Shown here in pieces: positions 36,045 to 46,412 of a stretch of DNA of 64,000 nt. A model generated the notes under the pieces. It saw nothing but the letters and a program-made list of their open reading frames with translations. It had not been told where the DNA came from and searched no databases. A program made the position numbers and the translations under genes. The DNA comes from Acuticoccus mangrovi (GTDB lineage: Bacteria > Pseudomonadota > Alphaproteobacteria > Rhizobiales > Amorphaceae): positions 186,001 to 250,000 of the forward strand of contig NZ_JAEKJA010000003.1 in assembly GCF_016411865.1 (NCBI RefSeq). Reading direction: 5' to 3'. Each line of letters begins with the position of its first letter. Position 1 is the stretch's first letter.

Positions 36045-36338
36045 GCCGCAGTAGCTCAGTGGTAGAGCGCACCCTTGGTAACACATTGCCTCCCCCGAGG
36101 GAAACCTTGGGGTGCAAACCGCTCAAATTCGGGGAAAGCTACGACCTGTCGTTGCCGATCCCGAGCCAAGCCCGCCGCGGCGGGACGGTGTAGAGACTAG
36201 ACGGGCGGCACCCTCCTCCGCGACGCGGAAAGGGTGAAGGGATAGTCCAGACCACAAACGCACCATCGGGGTGTGGCGGCGAAAGTCGTAGTGGTATGAA
36301 GGGTGAGGTCGGGAGTTCAATCCTCCCCTGCGGCACCA
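36045..36338 (+). tRNA. tRNA-Thr(GGU) interrupted by a group I intron; CCA encoded
   Basis: The 5' exon is 36045-36079 and the 3' exon 36299-36338; joined they give a 75-nt tRNA. Acceptor GCCGCAG pairs with CTGCGGC (7/7). The D stem is GCTC/GAGC. The anticodon stem CACCC/GGGTG encloses loop TTGGTAA with anticodon GGT at 36077-36079. The variable loop is AGGTC, the T stem GGGAG/CTCCC with loop TTCAATC, the discriminator A, and CCA is encoded. The intron sits between positions 36 and 37, just after the anticodon. The anticodon arm is the same as in standard bacterial tRNA-Thr(GGU), so identity is secure. Ordinary tRNA scans would probably miss it because the anticodon arm is split. Confidence 0.93.
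36080..36298 (+). ncRNA. Group I self-splicing intron (IC3-like) in tRNA-Thr
   Basis: A 219-nt intron. The 5' exon ends in U and the intron ends in G (36298), as group I splicing requires. An internal guide GCC (36088-36090) can pair with exon GGU, putting a U-G pair at the splice site. P2 (CCCC/GGGG) is capped by GG-GAAA-CC at 36099-36106. CAAATTCGGGGAAAGC (36124-36139) fits the J3/4-P4 region. GTGTAGAGACTAGACGG (36188-36204) and GATAGTCC (36241-36248) give the P7 guanosine-binding pairing ACTA/TAGT. P3 can form from GGTG...CCGC (from about 36111) and GCGGCACC. GGCGAAAGTC near the end resembles P9. These elements match, in order, the Azoarcus tRNA-Ile intron. No open reading frame for a homing endonuclease is present. 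Confidence 0.9.
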
Positions 36339-36419
36339 TCGGCCCGCCTCCGGGCCGGACGACCATCGATCCCCACACTCCATCCGGACCGGCGTCGAGC
36401 CGACGTGGTGCGAGCGCGC

Positions 36420-37142
36420 TCAGCGCGCGGCGGCAGGCCCCTCCACCTGCGGAAAGAAGCGCGCGAGATCGTCGCGATAGCGCTCGCGCGCGAGGGCGAT
36501 CAGCTCGTCGGTCCACTGGACGCGCGCGAGGCTGTCCGGCCGCGGCGCTCCTTCCGGCCCCGGCACCGGGCCGATGTCGAACCCTCTGGCCTCGATCAGA
36601 TGGCGGCGCAGCGCCGGCCACTCGTCGGCGAGCCGGTCGAGGCGGACGACGAAGAGGCTCTTCGGCTCTCCGCCGCGGAAGAGGATCGAGGTCTGCGCGC
36701 GGAAGTGCTTGTTCGCGCGCCGGTCGGGCGTCTCCGCCACGCGGCGAACGAAGGCGTCGAACGCCATCCCCCGCGCAAAGCCCGGCCCGAAGTCCACCTT
36801 GCCCGTCTCCTCCAGCATCTTGCTGCGATAGCAGGAGGCGAGGCGGTCGAACGGATTGCGCACCACGGTGAACACCGCGGCGTCGGGATAGCGCCGACGC
36901 AACTCGCCGCCGGTCAGGAGCGCCACCTCCCGCCGTCGAGGGTCGGCCCAATATTGATCCTGATTGACGCTCCAGCGACCGGCCTGGTCGAGCCCCGCAC
37001 GCGCCGCGAGCCGGGCGCGCATCTGCGAGTTCGCCGCCTTGGGAATGCGCCCGTAGGCGATCCCCTCCGCCTTCAGGAACACATAGACGGCATCGGGGTC
37101 GGTCGTCGCCCCTCCGAGACGGAGGGGCCATCGCAACGCCAT
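36420..37142 (-). CDS. Sulfotransferase family 2 protein
   Basis: A 240-residue protein. The PAPS-binding motifs are visible: the 5'-phosphosulfate loop as RIPKAANSQ (about residue 33) and the 3'-phosphate motif as VVRNPFDRLASCY (about residue 95). This fits the carbohydrate sulfotransferase family related to chondroitin/heparan-type enzymes, which in bacteria usually modify exopolysaccharide or lipid-linked sugars. There is no signal peptide or membrane helix, so it is probably cytoplasmic. It follows the DUF423 gene by 10 bases and converges on the intron-split tRNA. Confidence 0.85.
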   Translation of the reverse strand: MALRWPLRLGGATTDPDAVYVFLKAEGIAYGRIPKAANSQMRARLAARAGLDQAGRWSVNQDQYWADPRRREVALLTGGELRRRYPDAAVFTVVRNPFDRLASCYRSKMLEETGKVDFGPGFARGMAFDAFVRRVAETPDRRANKHFRAQTSILFRGGEPKSLFVVRLDRLADEWPALRRHLIEARGFDIGPVPGPEGAPRPDSLARVQWTDELIALARERYRDDLARFFPQVEGPAAAR

Positions 37143-37152
37143 GCCGTCGTGG

Positions 37153-37518
37153 TCAGACCCGCCGGGCCGCCGCCACGGACAGAAGCAGCCAGCCGATGAT
37201 CAAGAGGCCGCCGCCGACGGGAGTGACGTAGGCGACCTCATGGGGCGCACCGAGGCTGAGCGCATAGAGCGAGCCGGAAAACAGCACGATGCCGATGGCG
37301 AAGGCCCACGAGGCGGCGCCGAGCATCGCCGGCAGGACGTGGCCCTTGAGAGCCCCCATGCCCACCATCGTGGCGGCGTGGAAGAGCTGGTACATCACCG
37401 CCGTCTGGATGAGCTCCGGGTTTGCCGCGCCGGGGCGACCCTCCAGAAGGTGCGCACCGATGGCACCCACCGCCACCGCGACGGCGCCATTGAGTGCGCC
37501 CACCAAAACAACCCGCAT
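37153..37518 (-). CDS. DUF423 family membrane protein (YgdD-like)
   Basis: A 121-residue protein with four hydrophobic segments and the family hallmarks VGAIGAHLLEG near the N-terminus (typically GAFGAHGL), QTAVMYQLFHAATMVGMG in the second helix, and a C-terminal VTPVGGGLLIIGWLLL. The function is not established. The ATG start gives the usual length. It is co-directional with the sulfotransferase gene, with only a short gap. Confidence 0.88.
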   Translation of the reverse strand: MRVVLVGALNGAVAVAVGAIGAHLLEGRPGAANPELIQTAVMYQLFHAATMVGMGALKGHVLPAMLGAASWAFAIGIVLFSGSLYALSLGAPHEVAYVTPVGGGLLIIGWLLLSVAAARRV

Positions 37519-37715
37519 GCGAAACCTCGTTCTTATTTCTGTCGAGCCGCGTTCTCACCGGTATCGTCCGGTGTGTCGTCACGCCGGCCGTCCCGCCCTT
37601 CCGGCCTAGCAAGATCCGTGCGCGATGTCCGCCCCCATCGCCTTCTTGTTGCGCGGAGATTGACGTCCGCCCACAGATGTTGCCCGGATTCCGCCGCGAA
37701 AGCGCCATGTCGGCC

Positions 37716-37744
37716 AAGAAAAAGGCGGGCCCGAAAGCCCGCCT
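37716..37744 (-). terminator. Intrinsic terminator of the envC-ctpA transcription unit
   Basis: Read on the minus strand, GGCGGGC and GCCCGCC form a perfect 7-bp stem (37724-37730 with 37737-37743) and the stem is followed by TTTTTCTT. It lies about 50 bases after the ctpA stop codon. Confidence 0.88.
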
Positions 37745-37790
37745 CGATCATTCTGTCGGCCGCCATCCGCGACGTCGGCGTCGTGTCGGA

Positions 37791-39116
37791 TCAGTTCGGA
37801 ACGCCGGCGTTGGGGTCCGGCGGGAACACCTTGTTGACCTTGATGCCCCGCAGCAGCTCGAGCGCATACTGAAGCTGCTGATCGTCGCCCTGATCGCGCG
37901 GGACGTAGGCGAAGGAGCCGGAGCGCTCCTCGTCCGCGCCGTCCTCGGACACGAGGTGCCCGCGCAGCGAGGCCTCGCCACGCGCTTCCACCTTGCCCTG
38001 GAGCTCCTCGGGCAGCGGCTGGATCACTTCGAGGTCCGGATCGATGCCGCGCGCCTGGATGGAGCGGCCCGACGGCGTGTAGTAGCGCGCCGTGGTGAGG
38101 CGGATCGCCCCGTTGGAGCCGAGCGGAATGATCGTCTGCACCGAGCCCTTGCCGAAGGACTGGCTGCCGATGATCGTCGCGCGGCGATGGTCCTGCAGCG
38201 CGCCGGCCACGATCTCCGAGGCGGAGGCCGAGCCGCCGTTGATCAGCACGATCACCGGCTTGCCATCGGTGAGGTCGCCGGGGCGGGCGGCGTAGCGCTG
38301 CGTCTCGTTGTCCTCGCGGCCGCGGGTGGAGACGATCTCGCCACGGTCGAGGAAGGCGTCGGATACCGAAATCGCCTGGTCGAGCAGGCCGCCCGGGTTG
38401 TTGCGCAGGTCGATCACGTAGCCCTTGATGGCGTCGCCGCTCATCTCGGAGAGCGCCTTGCGCAGCCCTTCGAAGGTCCGCTCGTTGAACTGGGAGATGC
38501 GGATGTAGCCGACATCGTCGCCCTCCTTCTCCCACTTCACCGACTGGATCCGCACGATGTCGCGGGTGATGGTGATGTCGATCGGATCCTCGACCCCCTC
38601 GCGCCGCACCGTGATGACGATGTCGGTGTTCACCGGACCGCGCATCTTCTCCACCGCCTCGGCGAGGGTGAGGCCGGCGACCTCCTCGCCGTCGAGACGG
38701 GTGATGAGATCGCCCGCGAGCACGCCCGCGTCGAAAGCCGGCGTGTCGTCGATCGGGGTCACCACCTTGATGAAGTCACCCTCCATGGTGACCTCGATGC
38801 CGAGACCGCCGAACTCGCCGCGGGTCTGCACCTGCATGTCGCGGAAATCGTCCGGCGGCATGTAGCTGGAGTGCGGGTCGAGCGAGGCGAGCATGCCGTT
38901 GATGGCGCTCGCGATGAGCGCCTTCTCGTCCGGCTCCTCGACATAGTCGCCGCGCACGCGCTCGAACACGTCCCCAAAGAGATTGAGCTGTCGATAGGTG
39001 TCCGACGAGGCGGCATTCGCCTGCATCGGCAACAGGGCGTAAGGGTCCGCGACGGCGATCATCGTCGCCGCACCGAACGCCGCGCCGGTCAACACCAAAC
39101 CAATCCGACGAATCAT
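37791..39116 (-). CDS. ctpA: Carboxy-terminal processing protease, S41 family
   Basis: A 441-residue exported protease. It has a signal peptide or anchor (MIRRIGLVLTGAAFGAATMIA), an N-terminal helical part with DPHSSYMPPDDFRDMQ, a PDZ domain (about 100-170, GLGIEVTMEGDFIKVVTPID), and the S41 catalytic domain with Ser in NGGSASASEIVAGAL and Lys in GSQSFGKGSVQ. It degrades or matures periplasmic proteins and in this family often controls cell-wall hydrolases. Its ATG overlaps the envC stop (ATGA), matching its usual partnership with an EnvC-like protein. Confidence 0.95.
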   Translation of the reverse strand: MIRRIGLVLTGAAFGAATMIAVADPYALLPMQANAASSDTYRQLNLFGDVFERVRGDYVEEPDEKALIASAINGMLASLDPHSSYMPPDDFRDMQVQTRGEFGGLGIEVTMEGDFIKVVTPIDDTPAFDAGVLAGDLITRLDGEEVAGLTLAEAVEKMRGPVNTDIVITVRREGVEDPIDITITRDIVRIQSVKWEKEGDDVGYIRISQFNERTFEGLRKALSEMSGDAIKGYVIDLRNNPGGLLDQAISVSDAFLDRGEIVSTRGREDNETQRYAARPGDLTDGKPVIVLINGGSASASEIVAGALQDHRRATIIGSQSFGKGSVQTIIPLGSNGAIRLTTARYYTPSGRSIQARGIDPDLEVIQPLPEELQGKVEARGEASLRGHLVSEDGADEERSGSFAYVPRDQGDDQQLQYALELLRGIKVNKVFPPDPNAGVPN

Positions 39117-40372
39117 CCACCTGTCCTTCCGACATCGTTGGCGGCGTCCCGCCACCAGCCATGACTATCGATCGCCGCGCCGTCCTTGCGCAACTCAACA
39201 TATAGTGCGGGTCTTGCGCCAAGGAGGGCCGACCCGTTCACGCCCGCGGCCGCAACGGCGGAACGACGGCTCGACCGCCCCATCCGCCCGACCGGTATTC
39301 CCGTCGACACCTCGTCCCCCGGCGCGACGGACGCTTCGTCGAGGCCGGCAAGGACCATATGGTAGCCGTCGCCCGCGTCGAGGATCAATACGTGACCATA
39401 ACCCCGAAATGGCGCGGAAAAGAGCACCGTCGCCGTCATGGGGGAAAACACTGTGGATTGCGGCAGCGCCGCAATGGTGATCCCCTCCGACAGGTTGCCG
39501 GTCTCGGTGAGATCGCCGTAGCGCGACACGACGCGGCCTGCAACCGGCACGACGAGCGAACCGCGCCGCGCGGCAAAGCCGAGATCGCCGGGCGAGGCCG
39601 GCGCCGCCCCCGAGCGGGAGAGCCGGTCGAGCAGCGCCGACACGCTCCCCTCCTCCTCCGCGAGTCGGGCGAGATCGGCGGCCGCCCGGTCTCTTTCATA
39701 GAGCGACAGGGCGCGACGCCGCTCGAGCTCCTCGCCGAGCTCCTCGAGGCGGCGGCGCTCCCCGTCGACGGTCTCGAGATCGGCCTTGAGACGCGTCCAT
39801 CGGTCGCGCTCGGCGGCCGCGAGGCGGGCAGCCTCGGTCAGCGTGCGGGCAAGCGCGGCGGCCTTGTCGTCGAGCGTCGGCACCACCGCGTTGAGGAGGA
39901 TCGCCCCGCGCACCGTGTCGGTCGGCCGACCCGTCTCGCCGAAGAGGGCCGGCGGCGGCCGGCGGCCGATCCGCTGCAGCGCCATCAGCACCGTGGCGAG
40001 CTCGGTGCGCTTCTCGGCTAGCTGGTGGCGGATCCGCGCCTGACCGTCGGTCAGCGCCTCGAGCTCCTCCTCCTCCTCGGAAATCGACTGCTCCAGCGCG
40101 GCCACCCGCTCGGCGATGTCCTCGCGCTGCTGGCGCAACTTGGCCTCGTCGCCGGCAAGATCCACCAGTGCCTCACCGAGCTCGGAGGCGCGCGACTGGG
40201 TCGCCGAGGTCTCCTCTCGCAGCCGCTCCAGGCGGGTCAGGAGCTGCTCGCGCTCGCGCGCGACGGCGGCGGCGGTGTCCTCGGTCGCCGCGTCCTGCGC
40301 CCGCACGCTCCCGCCCGCTGCGAAGGCGGCGAAGATCGTCACGGCGAGGAGGAGAGAGCGAAGCGCCATCAT
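39113..40372 (-). CDS. EnvC-like murein hydrolase activator
   Basis: A 419-residue exported protein. A signal peptide (MMALRSLLLAVTIFAAFAAGG) is followed by long coiled coils (about 35-250, EREQLLTRLERLREE onwards) and a C-terminal LytM/M23-fold domain (about 285-405, ending LYVELRKDGAAIDSHGWW). The usual M23 zinc ligands are not all present (LILDAGDGYHMVLAGL where active enzymes have H), so it is probably a non-catalytic activator of amidases during cell separation, as known for EnvC. It overlaps rlmH upstream and ctpA downstream by 4 bases each. Confidence 0.88.
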   Translation of the reverse strand: MMALRSLLLAVTIFAAFAAGGSVRAQDAATEDTAAAVAREREQLLTRLERLREETSATQSRASELGEALVDLAGDEAKLRQQREDIAERVAALEQSISEEEEELEALTDGQARIRHQLAEKRTELATVLMALQRIGRRPPPALFGETGRPTDTVRGAILLNAVVPTLDDKAAALARTLTEAARLAAAERDRWTRLKADLETVDGERRRLEELGEELERRRALSLYERDRAAADLARLAEEEGSVSALLDRLSRSGAAPASPGDLGFAARRGSLVVPVAGRVVSRYGDLTETGNLSEGITIAALPQSTVFSPMTATVLFSAPFRGYGHVLILDAGDGYHMVLAGLDEASVAPGDEVSTGIPVGRMGRSSRRSAVAAAGVNGSALLGARPALYVELRKDGAAIDSHGWWRDAANDVGRTGG

Positions 40373-40839
40373 TCCCGATGATAAGGGTGGCCGAGGCGGA
40401 TGGTGACCGCCCGATAGATCTGCTCGAGCAGGATCGCCCGAGCGAGGAGATGAGGCAAGGTGATGCGCCCGAGCGAGAACGTCGCCCGCGCCGCCTCCTT
40501 CACCGCCCCGTCGTGCCCGTCCGCCCCGCCGATGGCGAAGACGAGATTGGGCTCGCCCCGATCGAGCCAGCCCTGGAGACGGTCGGCGAAGGCGCGGCTC
40601 GTCCACTCCTCGCCCGTCTCGTCGAGGGCGACGAGCACTCCCGGCGGGCGCGCCGCGAGGAGCGCGCGGCCTTCCAGAGCGGCGCGCGTCGGCCCCTGGG
40701 CGTCGGCGCACTCGCGCACCGACACCGCGGCGATGCCGAGCTGTCGGCCGGCCTTAACCGCGCGCTCGGCATAGCGGGCGCACAGCTCCCTTTCCGGCCC
40801 CTTCGTCGCCTTGCCGACGGCAAGGACGAGGATGTTCAG
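40369..40839 (-). CDS. rlmH: 23S rRNA (pseudouridine1915-N3)-methyltransferase RlmH
   Basis: A 156-residue SPOUT methyltransferase (E. coli RlmH has 155). It begins NILVLAVGKATKGPERELCARYAER and contains LVALDETGEEWTSRAFA, LVFAIGGADGHD and the C-terminal SAM knot ITLPHLLARAILLEQIYRA. No ATG, GTG or TTG sits at the expected position. The codon that gives standard length is CTG (40837-40839), overlapping the rsfS TGA, with GTGGAG just upstream. An in-frame GTG would add about 17 residues instead. It modifies position 1915 of 23S rRNA in the assembled ribosome. Confidence 0.9.
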   Translation of the reverse strand: MNILVLAVGKATKGPERELCARYAERAVKAGRQLGIAAVSVRECADAQGPTRAALEGRALLAARPPGVLVALDETGEEWTSRAFADRLQGWLDRGEPNLVFAIGGADGHDGAVKEAARATFSLGRITLPHLLARAILLEQIYRAVTIRLGHPYHRE

Positions 40840-41237
40840 ACGACGAGCTCCACGTTCGCGGAACTCTCCATCTGCCACATCTTCTCGAGGTTGTAGAAGG
40901 TGCGGACCTCGGGCCGGAACACGTGGATCACCACGTCTCCGGCGTCGATCAGCACCCAGTCGCAAGCGTTCAGGCCTTCCACCCGGACGCCCTTCGCGCC
41001 ACCATTCTTCAAATCGCGAAGAAGATGATCCGCGATGGCACCCACGTGGCGATGAGAGCGGCCTGAAGCCACCACCATGTGGTCGGCGATCGGCGTCTTG
41101 CCGGTCACATCAATGGCGACGATGTCCTCGGCCTTGGAATCCTCCAGGCTGTCGAGAACGACGGCGAGGGGTACGGCGGTGTCGCCGGTCATCTCGCTAT
41201 GGGATGCGTGCGACATCCCATCGAACGTCAATGCCAT
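40836..41237 (-). CDS. rsfS: Ribosomal silencing factor RsfS
   Basis: A 133-residue protein with the RsfS core (VVLDSLEDSKAEDIVAIDVTGKTPIADHMVVASGRS in family order, then GLNACDWVLIDAGDVVIHVF and FYNLEKMW). It binds ribosomal protein L14 and blocks subunit joining during starvation. Several in-frame starts are possible; the ATG at MALTFDGMS is preceded by AAAGGAAA and gives near-normal length, while a further upstream ATG would add ~28 residues. It is in the conserved nadD-rsfS-rlmH order. Confidence 0.93.
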   Translation of the reverse strand: MALTFDGMSHASHSEMTGDTAVPLAVVLDSLEDSKAEDIVAIDVTGKTPIADHMVVASGRSHRHVGAIADHLLRDLKNGGAKGVRVEGLNACDWVLIDAGDVVIHVFRPEVRTFYNLEKMWQMESSANVELVV

Positions 41238-41343
41238 GTGTGCGCGGTTTCCTTTCCCCAAGAGCGCATCGGCGGCGCCTCGAATCGAGGCCGCCTGCCA
41301 AAAAGATAGGTTTGTGTCCATGTCTGTTTCAAGACGTCGTCGC

Positions 41344-41991
41344 TCAGCGTGCTTCACGACGGCGCAAAAGTGTGGATGACGTCGGGTCGAGAGGGGCGTG
41401 GAGAAACACCCACGCCGGGGCGGTCGCGTCGGCGATGGCGGCGGCCTGCTCCTCCGGCCGACGGACGGAGGCATAGGCCCGCGCCGCCGGCGAATTCATC
41501 GCCGCGAGCGAGGAGCCGGGGCGATCGACCACCGCCACCGGCACCTGGCGCATGATATCGCGCCACTTCTGCCAGCGGTGGATGGTGGCGAGGTTGTCGG
41601 CCCCCATCAGCCAGACGAACTTCACCGTCGGGCAGCGCCGCTTCAGGAAGCGGATGGCGTCGGCGGTGTAGCGCGTGCCGATCGCCGCCTCGAACGCCGT
41701 CACCACCATGCGGGGATGGTCGGCGAACGTCTCGGTGAGGGCGATGCGCCGATCGAGCGGCGCGAGGTCCGAGTTGGACTTCAGCGGGTTGCCCGGCGTC
41801 ACCATCCACCACACCTGGGACACGCCGAGGCGGGCGAGCCCTTCCAACGCCACGTGGCGATGGCCGCGGTGAGGCGGATTGAACGAACCGCCGAAGAGGG
41901 CGATCCGCTGGCCGATGCCGGCGCTCGGCACCTTGAGATATTGATGCTTGAGGGCCGTCGCGGAAAACTCGCCGGGGTGCGGCGCATTCAC
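41344..41991 (-). CDS. nadD: Nicotinate-nucleotide adenylyltransferase
   Basis: A 215-residue nucleotidyltransferase that makes deamido-NAD from nicotinate mononucleotide and ATP. The active-site motif [11 protein letters not shown] (about residue 34) and the C-terminal SSTLLRRR, equivalent to ISSTxIR, are present, with [12 protein letters not shown] between. A ~25-residue N-terminal extension precedes the catalytic domain. Its ATG overlaps the proA stop codon (ATGA), so translation is coupled. Confidence 0.95.
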   Translation of the reverse strand: MNAPHPGEFSATALKHQYLKVPSAGIGQRIALFGGSFNPPHRGHRHVALEGLARLGVSQVWWMVTPGNPLKSNSDLAPLDRRIALTETFADHPRMVVTAFEAAIGTRYTADAIRFLKRRCPTVKFVWLMGADNLATIHRWQKWRDIMRQVPVAVVDRPGSSLAAMNSPAARAYASVRRPEEQAAAIADATAPAWVFLHAPLDPTSSTLLRRREAR

Positions 41992-43264
41992 GGTCTCGTC
42001 TGGCCCTTTCCGTGCACGCGGTACTTGAAGGTGGTGAGCTGCTCCACGCCCACCGGCCCGCGCGCGTGCATGCGGCCGGTCGCGATGCCGATCTCGGCAC
42101 CCATGCCGAACTCGCCGCCGTCAGCGAACTGGGTGGAAGCATTGTGCATCACGATGGCCGAGTCCACCTCCGTGAGGAAGCGGGTGGCCGCGGCCTCGTC
42201 CGCGGTGATGATCGATTCGGTATGTCCGGACGAGTAGCGAGCGATATGGGCGAGCGCTCCGTCGAGCCCGTCGACCACCGCCACCGACAGGATCGGCGCG
42301 AGATATTCGGTGGCGAAGTCCTTCGCCGTCGCCTCCTCCATCGGTGCCAGCGCGCGGGCGCGGGCATCGCCGCGCAGCGTGCAGCCGGCCGCCGCCAGCG
42401 CCTCGGCGATCGCCGGCAGGTGGCTCCGGGCGACCGCGGCGTCGACGAGCAGCGTCTCGGCAGCGCCGCAGATGCCGGGGCGGCGCATCTTGGCGTTGAG
42501 CGTCACGGCGACGGCCATGTCGCGATCGGCTTCGGCATGTACGAACACATGGCAGAGCCCTTCGAGGTGGGCGAACACCGGCACCTTGGCCTCCGCCTCC
42601 ACCCGCTCCACCAGCGTGCGGCCGCCGCGCGGCACGATGACGTCGATGCCGCCGTCGGCGCCGGCGAGCATCGCCCCCACGGCAGCCCGGTCCTTCACGG
42701 GGACGAGCTGGACGAGATCCTGCGGCATCCCGGCGTCGGCGAGGCCCGCCCGCAAGGCGTCGACGATGGCGGTCGCAGTGCCGAGCGTCTCCGATCCGGA
42801 GCGCAGGATCACGGCGTTGCCCGACATCAGGCACAGCGAGGAGGCGTCCGCCGTCACGTTGGGGCGGCTCTCGTAGATCACCCCGATGACGCCGAGCGGG
42901 GTCGCGACGCGCTCGATGAAGAGGCCGTTGGGCCGATCCCAGGCGGCAAGGATGCGGCCGACCGGATCCGCCAGCGCGGCGACGGTCTCGATGGCGCCGG
43001 CCATCGCGTCGAGGCGGCCGGCGTCGAGCGTGGCACGGTCGCGCATCGCGTCACCGGAGGTCATCGCGGCGAGGTCGGTGGCGTTGGCGGCGAGGATCCG
43101 CTCGGTCTCGCTGCGCACCCGCGCGGCCATCGCGGCGAGGGCGGCGCGCTTCTCCTCGGTGCTCGCAAGGGCGAGGTGCCCCTGGGCCGCTCGCGCCTTG
43201 CGGCCGAGCCGGGCGACGATCGCCTCGATTTCGTTATCCTCGCGGTCGAGGGGTCGAACAGCGC

Positions 43265-43268
<4 letters not shown>
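41988..43268 (-). CDS. proA: Glutamate-5-semialdehyde dehydrogenase (gamma-glutamyl phosphate reductase)
   Basis: A 426-residue enzyme for the second step of proline synthesis, reducing glutamyl phosphate to the semialdehyde with NADPH. It has the aldehyde-dehydrogenase fold with [44 protein letters not shown] and the catalytic Cys in [15 protein letters not shown]. Length is normal. It overlaps proB upstream and nadD downstream by 4 bases each. Confidence 0.97.
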
Positions 43269-45516
<2,248 letters not shown>

Positions 45517-45615
45517 TCACGAGGCGGATACGACTGCGCTGCCGTCCGCCCCATGGTGTTCTCCATCGCCGCGCGCCGGCCACACCGGCACGCGGGGTGA
45601 CAGACGAGGGTGAGC

Positions 45616-45897
45616 CTACTCCGCCGCCATCGGCGCGTCTGCCACCGGGGTGGCGGCGACGTTGACGTAGGTGCGGCCGAGCTTCTTCTTGAAGGCGACC
45701 TTGCCCGGAACGAGCGCGAACAGCGTGTGGTCCTTGCCCATGCCGACATTCTCGCCCGGATGCCAGCGCGTGCCGCGCTGCCGCACGATGATGTTGCCGG
45801 GCTCCACCGCCTCGCCGCCGAACTTCTTGAAGCCCAGACGACGGCCAGCCGTGTCGCGACCGTTGCGGGAGGAACCGCCTGCCTTTTTGTGAGCCAT
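45616..45897 (-). CDS. rpmA: 50S ribosomal protein L27
   Basis: A 93-residue protein starting [15 protein letters not shown], the L27 hallmark N-terminus that reaches the peptidyl-transferase centre, followed by GVKxFGGExV-type and [19 protein letters not shown]. Length is normal. It is 12 bases downstream of rplU and 147 bases ahead of obg. Confidence 0.98.
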   Translation of the reverse strand: MAHKKAGGSSRNGRDTAGRRLGFKKFGGEAVEPGNIIVRQRGTRWHPGENVGMGKDHTLFALVPGKVAFKKKLGRTYVNVAATPVADAPMAAE

Positions 45898-45909
45898 GAG
45901 TGTCCTCCG

Positions 45910-46227
45910 TTACGCGGTGGCGTTGATTTCGGTGATGCGCACGCGCGTCAGCGGCTGACGATGGCCGTTGCGGCGGCGCGAGTTCTGCCGGCGGCGCTTC
46001 TTGAAGATGATGATCTTCTTGCCGCGCACCTGGTCGACGATCTCGCCGAGCACGGTGGCGCCGGAGACGATCGGCGCCCCGACGGTGGCGGACTCGCCCT
46101 CGCCGACCATCAGCACCTCGCTGAACGACACCGCGTCGCCAGCGGCGCCGGCGACCGTCTCGACCGTCAACTCGTCACCGGGCGACACCTTGTACTGCTT
46201 GCCGCCCGTCTTGATTACCGCGAACAT
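45910..46227 (-). CDS. rplU: 50S ribosomal protein L21
   Basis: A 105-residue protein starting [20 protein letters not shown] and containing [21 protein letters not shown]-type basic residues, the L21 signature that contacts 23S rRNA. An upstream in-frame ATG is ignored because this start gives the exact family length. It is the first gene of the conserved ribosomal/proline/NAD block; the upstream 185 bases should hold its promoter. Confidence 0.98.
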   Translation of the reverse strand: MFAVIKTGGKQYKVSPGDELTVETVAGAAGDAVSFSEVLMVGEGESATVGAPIVSGATVLGEIVDQVRGKKIIIFKKRRRQNSRRRNGHRQPLTRVRITEINATA

Positions 46228-46412
46228 CGCGCCCCTCGTCAAAGCCATGATCCGCGCCATCCGATCATCGAGCCCCCCATGGGGCGTTTCAACGACAAAC
46301 GCGCCGGACAGGCCGACGCGCTTCAGGCAGCGGTGCGTGAACGTGTCGGGAGGTACGGTTCCGCGCGAGCAGAGTCAAGCGTCACGGCGAAGATTCCGCC
46401 CCTTCTCGCGCC

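Noticed and set aside
36139-37131. Minus-strand frame covering the intron and the tRNA 3' exon
   Set aside because: It is a different frame through the sulfotransferase gene and a structured RNA; composition is Arg-rich shadow.
40840-40965. N-terminal extension of RlmH from an upstream ATG
   Set aside because: The added residues are an Arg-rich out-of-frame reading of rsfS and exceed the normal family length.
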